NCBI GenBank assembly: GCA_025359985.1
Contig: JANYDB010000064.1
Span: 29,826 to 93,825, forward strand
Origin: Burkholderiales bacterium
GTDB lineage: Bacteria; Pseudomonadota; Gammaproteobacteria; Burkholderiales; Usitatibacteraceae
Direction of reading: 5' to 3'
DNA: 64,000 bases
Part shown: in pieces, positions 8,680-17,149 of the stretch
Position numbering within the stretch: position 1 is the first letter of the stretch
Layout: each line of letters opens with the position of its first letter
The notes under the pieces: model-generated
Seen by the model: the letters and a program-made list of their open reading frames with translations, nothing else
The model's database searches: none
What the model was told of the DNA's origin: nothing
Position numbers and translations under genes: made by a program

Positions 8680-9837
8680 ATGAAGCTTGCCGGCGTTAAG
8701 GTCATCGACCTTTCACTGTTTTTACCGGGCCCGCATCTGACGATGCTGATGGCCGATCATGGTGCCGAGGTGATCAAACTTGAGCCCCCAGGCGAGGGGG
8801 AACCGGTGCGCCATATTGGCGCGATCCAAGCGGGCCATAGCGTGTGGTTTCGCAATACCCATCGCGGCAAAAAAAGTATTTGCCTGGACTTGAAAAATCC
8901 GGTTGAACTGGCGGCGCTGCTCGCCTTGATCGACACCGCCGATATCGTGGTGGAAGGTTTTCGTCCGGGTACGGCAGAGCGACTGGGCATCGACTATGAC
9001 ACCGTGGCAGCACGTAATCCGCGCATTATTTATTGCGCGATCTCAGCCTTCGGACAAACCGGGCCAAAACGCTTCAAACCCGCGCATGATCTGGCCATAC
9101 AAGCCGATAGCGGCCTGATAAGCCTGAACCTGGGCGCTGATGGTAAACCGGCGATGCCTAATATGCCGGTAGCCGATATGGCCGCATCGCTGATGGCGTT
9201 ATCTGGTATTTTAATGGCGCTCTATCGCCGGGAAAAAACTGGCCAAGGCGATTACCTTGATATTTCGATGCAGGATGCGTTGCTGTCGTGGACGCCTAAT
9301 GTGATGGGGGTGCCATTTACACAAAACCGTGCGCCTGAGGTGAAACAACAACGCAGCTTTGGCGGGGGCAGTTTTTATAATCTTTATGAAACCGCGGATC
9401 ACCGTTTTCTGGCGCTTGGGGGCAGTGAAGCCAAATTCGTTAAAAGCTTGTTGACGATGCTTGAGCGTGAAGATTTGATTGCAGCCGCCAGCACCGCACC
9501 CGGGCCTGAGCATGAGCCGGTTAAACAATTTTTAACCACTGCATTCGCCACCAAAACGCTTGCGCAATGGACCACTCTGCTGGATGCCATCGATGTTTGC
9601 TGGGCACCGGTACGCGATTTGTATGAGGCAACCCAGGAGTTACATCTGGCTGCGCACGACACGATTCATCGAGATGAATCAGGCGCGTTAAATTTGAATA
9701 ACCCGATCCGCTTTCGCCACGAGGCGGGCGCGCCCGATTGGCGTTTGCCCGCAGTCGGTGAGCATAATGATGAGGTGCTGGGTGGTCTGAGCACCGCCAG
9801 CACAAATCATAAAATAGATAAAAATGAATTAGCATGA
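8680..9837 (+). CDS. Class III CoA-transferase (CaiB/BaiF), second copy
   Basis: A 385-residue paralogue of the neighbouring CoA-transferase. It opens directly with the family block LAGVKVIDLSLFLPGPHLT, followed by HGAEVIKLEPPGEGEPVR and RGKKSICLDLKNP. The likely catalytic Asp is Asp166 in PVADMAAS. It starts 21 bases after the first copy and its stop overlaps the lyase start (ATGATGA). Its divergence from the other two copies argues against a recent local duplication. The role is activation of a different carboxylate, or return of CoA from a product acid (inference). Confidence 0.92.
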   Translation: MKLAGVKVIDLSLFLPGPHLTMLMADHGAEVIKLEPPGEGEPVRHIGAIQAGHSVWFRNTHRGKKSICLDLKNPVELAALLALIDTADIVVEGFRPGTAERLGIDYDTVAARNPRIIYCAISAFGQTGPKRFKPAHDLAIQADSGLISLNLGADGKPAMPNMPVADMAASLMALSGILMALYRREKTGQGDYLDISMQDALLSWTPNVMGVPFTQNRAPEVKQQRSFGGGSFYNLYETADHRFLALGGSEAKFVKSLLTMLEREDLIAAASTAPGPEHEPVKQFLTTAFATKTLAQWTTLLDAIDVCWAPVRDLYEATQELHLAAHDTIHRDESGALNLNNPIRFRHEAGAPDWRLPAVGEHNDEVLGGLSTASTNHKIDKNELA

Positions 9838-10799
9838 TGACTAAAGTGCCCGTGACATTACCTGATGCGCTGCCCGTAGTTCTGATTAGCGAAGTCGGCC
9901 CGCGTGATGGCTTGCAAAGCATCAGCCGCATCATGACCACGGCTGATAAATGTCGCTGGTTGACGGCACTTTATCAAGCGGGGCTCCGCGAAATTGAGGT
10001 GGCCTCGTTTGTTCCCGCCGCGCTATTGCCGCAGATGGCGGATGCCGCTGCGGTGGTGGCACATGCGCTCACGCTGCCGGGGCTGACGGTGATGGCACTG
10101 GTGCCGAACCTGCGCGGCGCACAAGCCGCATTAGCCGCTGGCGTACATAAGCTCACTATTCCGGTATCGGCCAGCGCCGCACACTCACTGGCGAATGTGC
10201 GGAAATCGCGCGAGCAAATGGTCGAAGAGGTGCGGGCCATTGTGGCGTTGAAAAACGAGCTTGCGCCGCACGTAAAAATTGAAGCTGGTATTGCCACCGC
10301 GTTTGGCTGCACCCTGCAAGGCACGGTCGCCGAAGATGATGTCGTGCGGCTGGCGGCGAGCGTGATCGAGGCAGGCGCTAATGAATCGGGCCTCTCTGAC
10401 ACCACCGGCTATGCTAATCCGGCACAAGTACAACGCCTGTTTCGCCGCGTGCGTGCCGAAATTGGTGATAAAACCGGTGCGGCTCATATGCACAATACAC
10501 GCGGCTTGGGACTGGCAAATTGCCTGGCCGCGTTTGAGGCTGAGGTGCGAACGTTTGACTCTTCACTAGGTGGATTGGGCGGCTGCCCGTATGCACCCGG
10601 CGCCTCCGGCAATGTCGTGACCGAAGACCTGGTATTTATGTTTGAAGCGATGGGTGTGAACACCGGGGTTGATCTGGATGCCCTGATAGCTGCACGCGAC
10701 GTGCTCAAAGCGGGCCTGCCTGATGAGCCACTTTACGGCATGACCCCTGAAGCTGGTTTGCCGAAAGGTTTTCAGCCGGCGCCCAGGGTCTCAAAATGA
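9834..10799 (+). CDS. Hydroxymethylglutaryl-CoA lyase family enzyme
   Basis: A DRE-TIM-type lyase of 321 residues. Motifs are ISEVGPRDGLQ (divalent metal and catalytic Arg), SDTTGYANP, AHMHNTRGLGLAN with the two metal-ligand histidines, and GGLGGCPYAPGASGNVVTED, which contains the active-site Cys loop. HMG-CoA lyase splits 3-hydroxy-3-methylglutaryl-CoA into acetoacetate and acetyl-CoA; relatives act on other 3-hydroxy-3-methylacyl-CoA esters. It is coupled to the genes on both sides by ATGA overlaps. With the CitE-like lyase in the same operon, two separate C-C cleavages of tertiary alcohol CoA esters are likely, which points to a methyl-branched substrate. Confidence 0.92.
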   Translation: MMTKVPVTLPDALPVVLISEVGPRDGLQSISRIMTTADKCRWLTALYQAGLREIEVASFVPAALLPQMADAAAVVAHALTLPGLTVMALVPNLRGAQAALAAGVHKLTIPVSASAAHSLANVRKSREQMVEEVRAIVALKNELAPHVKIEAGIATAFGCTLQGTVAEDDVVRLAASVIEAGANESGLSDTTGYANPAQVQRLFRRVRAEIGDKTGAAHMHNTRGLGLANCLAAFEAEVRTFDSSLGGLGGCPYAPGASGNVVTEDLVFMFEAMGVNTGVDLDALIAARDVLKAGLPDEPLYGMTPEAGLPKGFQPAPRVSK

Positions 10800-12061
10800 A
10801 TGACCTCAATCTGAATAAGCCTATGTTGCCACCGCTCCCTGCTGCACCGTTAGCTACAATTACAGCCACACCTTCACCACTACCGTTGGCCGGTATTCGC
10901 GTGATCGAATTTACCCACATGGTGATGGGACCGACCTGCGGCATGGTGCTGGCGGATTTGGGCGCAGAAGTCATCAAGGTTGAACCCATCGGCGGCGACA
11001 ATACCCGCAAGCTGCTCGGCTCCGGTGCGGGATTTTTTGCGATGTTCAACCGCAATAAAAAAAGTATCGCCCTCGATCTGCATCAACCTGAAGGCAAGGA
11101 AGCAGCGCTTAAGCTGATTGCGACGGCGGATGTAGTCAGCGAAAATTTCAAGCCCGACACTATGCGCAAACTCGGGCTCGATTACAGCTCGCTCAAAAAG
11201 CTGAATGAGCGGCTGATTTACGTGAGCCACAAAGGTTTTTTACCGGGCCCCTATGATCATCGTACCGCGCTGGACGAGGTGGTGCAGATGATGGGCGGGC
11301 TCGCCTACATGACCGGGCGCCCGGGAGACCCACTGCGCGCAGGATCAAGTGTCAACGACATCATGGGCGGGATGTTTGGCGCAATCGGCGCGATGGCCGC
11401 ATTGATGCAGCGTGCGCAAACCGGCAAAGGCCAGGAAGTACAGTCTGCGCTTTTCGAAAACAATGTCTTTTTGGTCGCTCAGCACATGATGCAGTTTGCG
11501 ATCACCGGCAAAGCAGCGGCACCGATGCCTGCGCGGATTTCAGCGTGGGCGATTTATGATGTGTTCACGGTAAAAGATCATGAGCAAATATTTTTGGCCG
11601 TGGTCAGCGATACTCAGTGGGCAATTTTCTGTGATGCATTTGGCTATGGCGATTTAAAAACCGACCCGCGTTTGCAGTGCAACAACGCACGCGTTCAGGC
11701 GCGCGAATGGATGATGCCGGTGCTGCGAGCAAGGCTCGCTGAACATTCTGCCCATGCACTCAGCACCTTATTTGAAAAACATGGCTTACCGTTTGCCCCC
11801 ATTACCCGCCCGCATGATTTGTTTGATGATCCGCATCTGCAGGCGACCGGTGGACTCGCTTCGATCAGATTGCCGGATGGCAATACCACCCGCACCCCGC
11901 TGCTGCCGTTAACCCTTGATGGTCAGCGGCCCGGCGTGCGCCTAAATCCACCACAGCTGGGCGAACACAACGAAGAAGTGCTGCGCGGACTCGGCTACGC
12001 GGATGAGCAAATCCGGCAGATGATAACCAACCGTATTATTTTTCAGGAGAAACCAGCATGA
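10796..12061 (+). CDS. Class III CoA-transferase (CaiB/BaiF), third copy
   Basis: A 421-residue CoA-transferase with about 30 extra, Pro/Ala-rich residues before the fold starts at LAGIRVIEFTHMVMGPTCGM. LGAEVIKVEPIGGDNTRKL and RNKKSIALDLHQPEGK follow, and the expected catalytic Asp is Asp188 in SSVNDIMGGMFG. Both ends overlap neighbours in ATGA. Its central region keeps the family layout but differs clearly from the other two copies. A strong AGGAGA for the next gene lies inside its last codons. Confidence 0.92.
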   Translation: MNDLNLNKPMLPPLPAAPLATITATPSPLPLAGIRVIEFTHMVMGPTCGMVLADLGAEVIKVEPIGGDNTRKLLGSGAGFFAMFNRNKKSIALDLHQPEGKEAALKLIATADVVSENFKPDTMRKLGLDYSSLKKLNERLIYVSHKGFLPGPYDHRTALDEVVQMMGGLAYMTGRPGDPLRAGSSVNDIMGGMFGAIGAMAALMQRAQTGKGQEVQSALFENNVFLVAQHMMQFAITGKAAAPMPARISAWAIYDVFTVKDHEQIFLAVVSDTQWAIFCDAFGYGDLKTDPRLQCNNARVQAREWMMPVLRARLAEHSAHALSTLFEKHGLPFAPITRPHDLFDDPHLQATGGLASIRLPDGNTTRTPLLPLTLDGQRPGVRLNPPQLGEHNEEVLRGLGYADEQIRQMITNRIIFQEKPA

Positions 12062-12690
12062 ACTTGATGAAACCTCGCGCGCTCGCCATGCCATTTGCGA
12101 TGCCATCTGCTGCATCGCTTGCTTTATTGATCGCGTGCCTGTTTGCCGCAACCACCTCTCTGCCGACGATGGCAGAGCCCGTTGTTGACAGCGAACGCGT
12201 CGCTATTGATGTTCGACGCACCACGCTTATTGTGCGTGACATTGATAAATCGCTGCCACTGTACCGCGACGCACTTGGCCTGAAGGTGGTGTACGACCAA
12301 AAAATCGGCGGCGGCAAAGATAGCGAGGGCAAAGAAACCCCACCCACAGTGCGTTTAGTATTGCTGCGCGCCAACGACACGTTTATTGGTGCGTTAGGTC
12401 TGATGCAGCGCCTAAATGATCTCAAGCCGACACCCGCAGAAAATAAAAAGCCGATGGCGGGCGCCATGATTGTGGTGATCAATGCAAAAGACCTTGAAGA
12501 ACGATTCCCCAAAATAAGTAAAGTGCCCGGCGTAACCGTTGCCACTGCGCCTGAGCGCATCGAGTATCCCGCACCCGGTGGCGGTGTTATCCCGGTGCTG
12601 TTCAGCGCGATCTACGACCCGGATGGATTTTTTATCGAGATTAATAAAATTCTGGGAACGCCGGCTGGTACAGAGCCGGTCAAGAAATAA
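12058..12690 (+). CDS. Exported VOC-superfamily protein
   Basis: A 210-residue protein with a cleavable signal peptide: a hydrophobic stretch at about residues 18-36, with likely cleavage after LPTMA. It then has one VOC domain opening with RRTTLIVRDIDKSLPLYRDA and closing with DPDGFFIEINK. The Glu near the end is at the place of a metal ligand, but the first ligand position is Arg-Thr instead of the usual His. AGGAGA at 12045-12050 and an ATGA overlap set the start. A periplasmic VOC protein ending a CoA-catabolic operon, next to a TonB receptor, suggests that it binds or converts the incoming substrate (inference). Confidence 0.75.
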   Translation: MNLMKPRALAMPFAMPSAASLALLIACLFAATTSLPTMAEPVVDSERVAIDVRRTTLIVRDIDKSLPLYRDALGLKVVYDQKIGGGKDSEGKETPPTVRLVLLRANDTFIGALGLMQRLNDLKPTPAENKKPMAGAMIVVINAKDLEERFPKISKVPGVTVATAPERIEYPAPGGGVIPVLFSAIYDPDGFFIEINKILGTPAGTEPVKK

Positions 12691-12722
12691 AAGCTCGATC
12701 GAACGTACATCGAGCACACCAT

Positions 12723-12759
12723 AAAAAAGCCGGGGGATTTTTAGTCCCCCGGCTTTTTT
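12723..12759. terminator. Bidirectional rho-independent terminator
   Basis: A 15-bp stem with A-run and T-run flanks (arms 12723-12737 and 12745-12759, 7-base loop; core GCCGGGGGA/TCCCCCGGC). It lies between the convergent catabolic operon and the TonB-receptor gene and can stop transcription from both sides. Confidence 0.92.
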
Positions 12760-12826
12760 ATTGACAATAGATCAACTACAGATAAACAAAAAATCCACGA
12801 CTGTGCAAAATCTTAAATACCGGACA

Positions 12827-12843
12827 CCGGATACCGTATCCGG
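12827..12843. repeat. Inverted repeat just after the TonB-receptor stop
   Basis: CCGGATAC-C-GTATCCGG is an 8-bp perfect inverted repeat with a one-base centre, 17 bases from the receptor stop codon. There is no T-run, so it is not a classical terminator. It could stabilise the 3' end of the receptor mRNA or bind a dimeric protein. Confidence 0.5.
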
Positions 12844-12859
12844 CGTCTAGTGTTTGAAT

Positions 12860-15304
12860 TTAGAACTCGTACGACAGCGTCACACCGTACTGACGTAATC
12901 TCGGCAAGAAATCAACAGCCGTACGGCGAAATGTGGCCGGATCGAGGTAGCGGAATCCATTCAACGCGCTGTCGTCATCGGTTGCATTCTTGACAAAAGC
13001 AGTGATGCGCCAATCGTTGTTGCGCAGGCCAACGCTGGCATTGACATGGGTGAAGGGATCAGCCCAGATGAGATTTTGAATCTCTGCATAACGACGCGAT
13101 TGATAGACCACATCAGCGCGTGCAAACATATACATACCGGCGGTACCTACCGGAAAATCAAGCGCTGCCGATGCGGCCGCTGAATGCTTCGGGCTGCGCG
13201 GCAAAGTAGCGCCTGCAACAGAGCGATTACCGCCGAAGACCGTGCCATTGGTGGTTTCAGTACCCTCAGTGGCTTTGGCATCGGTGTATGCATAATTGCC
13301 GCTGAGCGTGAGCCAGCGATTTGCCTTCATGATCACTTCAGATTCAAAACCGCGGGTACGCGCCTTGCCGACGTTGTTAACGATGGTCGTCGTCGTCACG
13401 GCACCGGTGAATGGATTTTGTACGGTTGAAATATTGGACAGTTGCAGGCCTGAAATATTATTTTGGTACAGCGCAAGATTCACCCGCACACGGCGCTCGG
13501 CAAATTCGCTTTTCACACCAACTTCTGCCGAGGTGATTTTTTCGCCTTCAAAAGCAAAGGTGCTGGCAGGCAATCCCGGGGTGGTGTTGAAGCCACCACT
13601 TTTTGAACCCTTAGCAGCTTGTGCATACAGCAAAATATCTTTTGATGGTTTGTAGTCAAGCGTGAAACGAGGCGCAAAGTCCTTGAATGTCCTATCACCA
13701 TTTACGAAGCAGACTTGCCCCGCCGTGCAGGTGCCGACCGTGACACTAGCGGTACCCAGCGCAGTCCCGCCGACCTGTACCCGCTCACTGTTGTAGCGAC
13801 CTTCAGCCGAAATTTTTAATTGCTCACTGATAGCATATTGAACGCGGCCAAATGGCGCGACATTATGAATGCTCGAATTTGATTTAGGCCGCAGCGGATC
13901 AGCGATGGTTTGCAATAACGCATTTTGCGCGATCACACCAGAAGATACGCCCTCGGTTTTTTCCTGATAATAGAAGCCACCGAATAACCAGGTGAAGGCC
14001 ACATCCTGCGCTGACATCAAGCGCAATTCCTGGGAATAATATTGCAGCTTGTCACGGTCATAACTTAACCATGAAGATGCCGGGAACCCAAAGCCAGGAG
14101 CGAAGCGTGTACCGTTATACGATTGATCGGCACCGAGGTTCGATGATTGGCGTGTGTAGGCGCTTTGTGAAGTGAACGTCTGGCCATTATCAAAACGGTA
14201 ATTAAGCGTTACTGATCCACGCAAAACGCTGCGATCCAGGCCGGCGATGTTGCCATAATTGGTGCCCGTTTTGGGATCAATATAGTTTTGGAAGTCAGCC
14301 TCGTTGCGCTTGACGATCGTGCCTGAAAATGTCGATGCACCACAAGGCCAGCCATTGTTACGCGTGGTGAGCGAAGCGGGGAAGGCCGGATCCGGAAAAC
14401 CGGTTGCGGGATTATTGCCCACGATATTGATGGTGCGGCCGTTACACGTCGCACCATTAGCTACATTGGTTGAGCCGTTCTGGTTAATGACCACGCCGCC
14501 CGCCTGAATCGGCACGGTCCGCACGGTAGCACCAAATATTCCGTCACGATCAAGTGAGTAATCAACCGAGGTCAGCACATCGAGTTTTTTGGACGGTGTG
14601 AATAACAACTCAGCACCGCCTGAATCTGTGCGCTCATTGCCGATTTTATTGCCACTTAAGCTATTGGTGTACCGGCCACCATATTCATAATGTTTGGCGC
14701 GGATGCGCACTGACAGCACATCCGGCAGAATCGGCAGGGTGACCGCGCCAAACTGGGATTGCTCGCCTTGACCGGCGAAAGTGGTGGAGATGCGGCCGGT
14801 CAATTCATTATCCGGCTTCACCGTAACGTAGTTAATCGCGCCGGCGTAGGTAGATCGACCATAGAGCGCTGATTGGGGCCCCTTTATCACCTCAACACGC
14901 TGCGCGTCGTCGAGCAGCATGCTCAGCGCGGCATCGCGCACGAACACACCGTTGATAAACACTGATACGGGTTGCGGCGCTTCTGGCCTTAACGCAGATA
15001 TACCGCGAATCACCGGCCGTTCGGCGGTGCGACCAAAATCGGCAGAATAAGTGAGCCCTGGCGTGTATTGCGACAGCTCGCTGATCGAGGTGACGCCGAG
15101 ATCCTGGAGCGTTTTGCCGGTCAAGACCTGAATGGAAAGCGGCACGTCCTGAAGTCGTTCGCCCACTTTACGCGCCGTTACAACCACCTCAGCCAACGCT
15201 GCGCTTTCGTCGGTTTTAGCCGCTGGCGCGATCTGCGCTAGGACAGGGTAGGTCATGACAGCTACGGTTACCAGCAGCAGTCGCCTGGATAGAGACTTTT
15301 TCAT
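12860..15304 (-). CDS. TonB-dependent outer-membrane receptor
   Basis: An 814-residue receptor. A signal peptide covers about residues 1-23 (MKKSLSRRLLLVTVAVMTYP...). A TonB-box-like stretch, ALAEVVVTARK, follows near residue 36, then a plug domain with PVIRGISALRPEAP and VEVIKGPQSALYGRSTYAGA, and then a 22-strand-type barrel ending in the aromatic YGVTLSYEF. This group imports large or poorly diffusing organic compounds using TonB energy and is often paired with hydrophobic-carbon catabolism. AGGGAG lies about 6 bases upstream of the ATG. Its promoter carries the same palindromic operator as the CoA operon that converges on it, which is the main reason for linking the two. Confidence 0.95.
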   Translation of the reverse strand: MKKSLSRRLLLVTVAVMTYPVLAQIAPAAKTDESAALAEVVVTARKVGERLQDVPLSIQVLTGKTLQDLGVTSISELSQYTPGLTYSADFGRTAERPVIRGISALRPEAPQPVSVFINGVFVRDAALSMLLDDAQRVEVIKGPQSALYGRSTYAGAINYVTVKPDNELTGRISTTFAGQGEQSQFGAVTLPILPDVLSVRIRAKHYEYGGRYTNSLSGNKIGNERTDSGGAELLFTPSKKLDVLTSVDYSLDRDGIFGATVRTVPIQAGGVVINQNGSTNVANGATCNGRTINIVGNNPATGFPDPAFPASLTTRNNGWPCGASTFSGTIVKRNEADFQNYIDPKTGTNYGNIAGLDRSVLRGSVTLNYRFDNGQTFTSQSAYTRQSSNLGADQSYNGTRFAPGFGFPASSWLSYDRDKLQYYSQELRLMSAQDVAFTWLFGGFYYQEKTEGVSSGVIAQNALLQTIADPLRPKSNSSIHNVAPFGRVQYAISEQLKISAEGRYNSERVQVGGTALGTASVTVGTCTAGQVCFVNGDRTFKDFAPRFTLDYKPSKDILLYAQAAKGSKSGGFNTTPGLPASTFAFEGEKITSAEVGVKSEFAERRVRVNLALYQNNISGLQLSNISTVQNPFTGAVTTTTIVNNVGKARTRGFESEVIMKANRWLTLSGNYAYTDAKATEGTETTNGTVFGGNRSVAGATLPRSPKHSAAASAALDFPVGTAGMYMFARADVVYQSRRYAEIQNLIWADPFTHVNASVGLRNNDWRITAFVKNATDDDSALNGFRYLDPATFRRTAVDFLPRLRQYGVTLSYEF

Positions 15305-15339
15305 TCTTTTGCTCCCTGAAAAAAACCTAAATTGACAAG

Positions 15340-15383
15340 TTGTCCGGACATATTATATCACCCACTATTTATTGTCCAGACAA
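15340..15383 (-). promoter_or_regulatory. TonB-receptor promoter with two palindromic operator sites
   Basis: Reading the minus strand, TATAAT (15357-15352) is followed at once by ATGTCCGGACAA (15351-15340), one base off the perfect TTGTCCGGACAA at 2480. A second site, TTGTCTGGACAA (15383-15372), overlaps the -35 area; the best -35 is TGGACA with a 15-bp spacer. The two site centres are 32 bp apart, about three helical turns, so bound dimers would sit on one face. The position relative to the -10 is identical to that at 2474-2491. Confidence 0.75.
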
Positions 15384-15519
15384 AAAGCGGGCCGATGCCA
15401 GGCTGGCAACTGATCGACTAAAACCCGCTGAAAAGGGGCTTTAGCGCCATAGCTAAAAAGTAGTATTCATCAACCTCTAATGATAGGATTTAGTACTTGT
15501 TCGTACAAATTATTTAACC

Positions 15520-17010
15520 ATGAATATCAATCGACGACACTTTTTGGCGTTGCCTGGCGGGCTGTTCCTGGCGAATACTCTGGGCTGTTCCAGCCTTATT
15601 ACCGCGCAACCGCCAAAACGAATCATCGTGGCGGGTGCCGGTATAGCGGGGCTTTCAGTTGCGTGCGAACTATCACGGCTGGGTTATGAGGTGGTCGTGA
15701 TTGAGGGACGTGACCGCGTCGGCGGACGCATTTGCACCCTCAAGGAACCGTTTACCGATGACCAGTATGTAGAGCTGGGCGGCGAACTGATCGGCGATGG
15801 CTACAAACGGCTGCTAGGCTACGCCCATAAACTGAACGTGGGGTTTGAAGAAGTTCCCGCTGAAACTTTAACCGGCGGTAATCTTGCTGCGTCTCGCGAG
15901 GGTATCAACACTGCCGCCATTTTCAAACAAAAACTGTATCCCGTTAACTCAATCATGGCCCCTCATCCGTACCCGTTGACGGGCGATGAGGCGAAACTAT
16001 TGCCGCCAGCCTTGCTGTCAAAATATTTACGGCAAATGCTGCAGGAGGTGACGGCCAATCCATCGCGCATGCGCGAACTGGACCCGCTTTCGCTGGCTGA
16101 CGCACTGCGACAATTCGGCGTTTCAGAAACCGCCATCAGCCTGATGAATATCTCGCTCAATTACAATTCAATCGAAACCGTATCGGCGGTTTCACCCCTA
16201 CTTGATGCGCAGCGCCGTGCTAGCGCAGGCACCAAGGTTTGCCGCATTACCGGTGGCAATACCGAACTGGTCACGGCAATGGCCAGACAGGCGGCGAAAC
16301 AGGGCGTCAAATTTATTCTGCAGGCCAACATCCGCAAAATTTCATATACGTCGAATGCGGTAAAAATTTCTTTTCGCGACAACAGCGGCCGCATCAACGG
16401 CATCAACGCAATCGTCACCATTGAGGCCGCCAAATTAGTTTGCACTATTCCATTCTCGGTGCTGCGCGAGGTTGAGTTTTCGCCGCCGCTACCACCGGCC
16501 AAAATGAAAGCCGTCAATGAATTGGCGTACACCTCAATCACAAAAATATATTTTCAGGGCAGTCGTGTTGAGTGGGATCGACGCAATTTGGGCAGCAGCA
16601 TCTGGACGGATACGCCGCTGGAAAGAATTTTTACAGCCGCTGGTAAGCGCGGTGATGCGCGGGGTATTTTTACCGCCTGGATGGATGGAGAGGGCTCCAA
16701 TATCGCTGACAAAATGAGCGATGAAAAACGTCAGCGCTGGGCAAAAAATGAATTTGAAAAAGCCTTGCCATTCATGCAGGGCGCGATTGTCTCGACCCAC
16801 ACTAAATCATGGGCGAATGATGAATTTGCATGTGGCGCCTATGCGCATTTTACGCGGGGCCAATTTACAACCTTGCAGCCGATGCTAAAAACCGTTGTAG
16901 GCCCGATTCATTTTGCAGGCGAACATACCGCCGAAAAATCTCCCGGCATGGAAGGCGCTCTAGAGTCTGCTGAAAGAGTGGTGGCAGAAGTGCTGACCGC
17001 ATCACTTTAA
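15520..17010 (+). CDS. Exported flavin-containing amine oxidase family protein
   Basis: A 496-residue FAD protein of the monoamine/polyamine oxidase group. The N-terminus has a twin-arginine-like NRRHFLALPGG followed by a lipobox-like ANTLGC, so folded export and lipid anchoring are both possible. The dinucleotide motif IIVAGAGIAGLSVACELSR lies near residue 38, followed by VIEGRDRVGGRI. The C-terminal FAD contact reads IHFAGEHTAEKSPGMEGALE. The family oxidises C-N (sometimes C-C) bonds and makes H2O2. The gene is divergent from the TonB receptor, with about 215 bases between them holding the operator pair, so it may join the same regulon. The substrate is unknown. Confidence 0.87.
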   Translation: MNINRRHFLALPGGLFLANTLGCSSLITAQPPKRIIVAGAGIAGLSVACELSRLGYEVVVIEGRDRVGGRICTLKEPFTDDQYVELGGELIGDGYKRLLGYAHKLNVGFEEVPAETLTGGNLAASREGINTAAIFKQKLYPVNSIMAPHPYPLTGDEAKLLPPALLSKYLRQMLQEVTANPSRMRELDPLSLADALRQFGVSETAISLMNISLNYNSIETVSAVSPLLDAQRRASAGTKVCRITGGNTELVTAMARQAAKQGVKFILQANIRKISYTSNAVKISFRDNSGRINGINAIVTIEAAKLVCTIPFSVLREVEFSPPLPPAKMKAVNELAYTSITKIYFQGSRVEWDRRNLGSSIWTDTPLERIFTAAGKRGDARGIFTAWMDGEGSNIADKMSDEKRQRWAKNEFEKALPFMQGAIVSTHTKSWANDEFACGAYAHFTRGQFTTLQPMLKTVVGPIHFAGEHTAEKSPGMEGALESAERVVAEVLTASL

Positions 17011-17149
17011 TTTTATTTTGATTGAAAACAGGCTGCTGTCGATAACCGTTTCAAAATGTCAGATTTAAAACAAAACCCCAGCATTGGCAGGCCTCACAAA
17101 GTCTTTTTGCCCCGAACGCCCCACCAGCCCTAGTGTTTCATTTTCGTAT

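Noticed and set aside
7426..12061. Recent tandem duplication of CoA-transferase genes
   Set aside because: The three copies share only family motifs and differ in length and in much of their sequence, so they are old paralogues or separate acquisitions.
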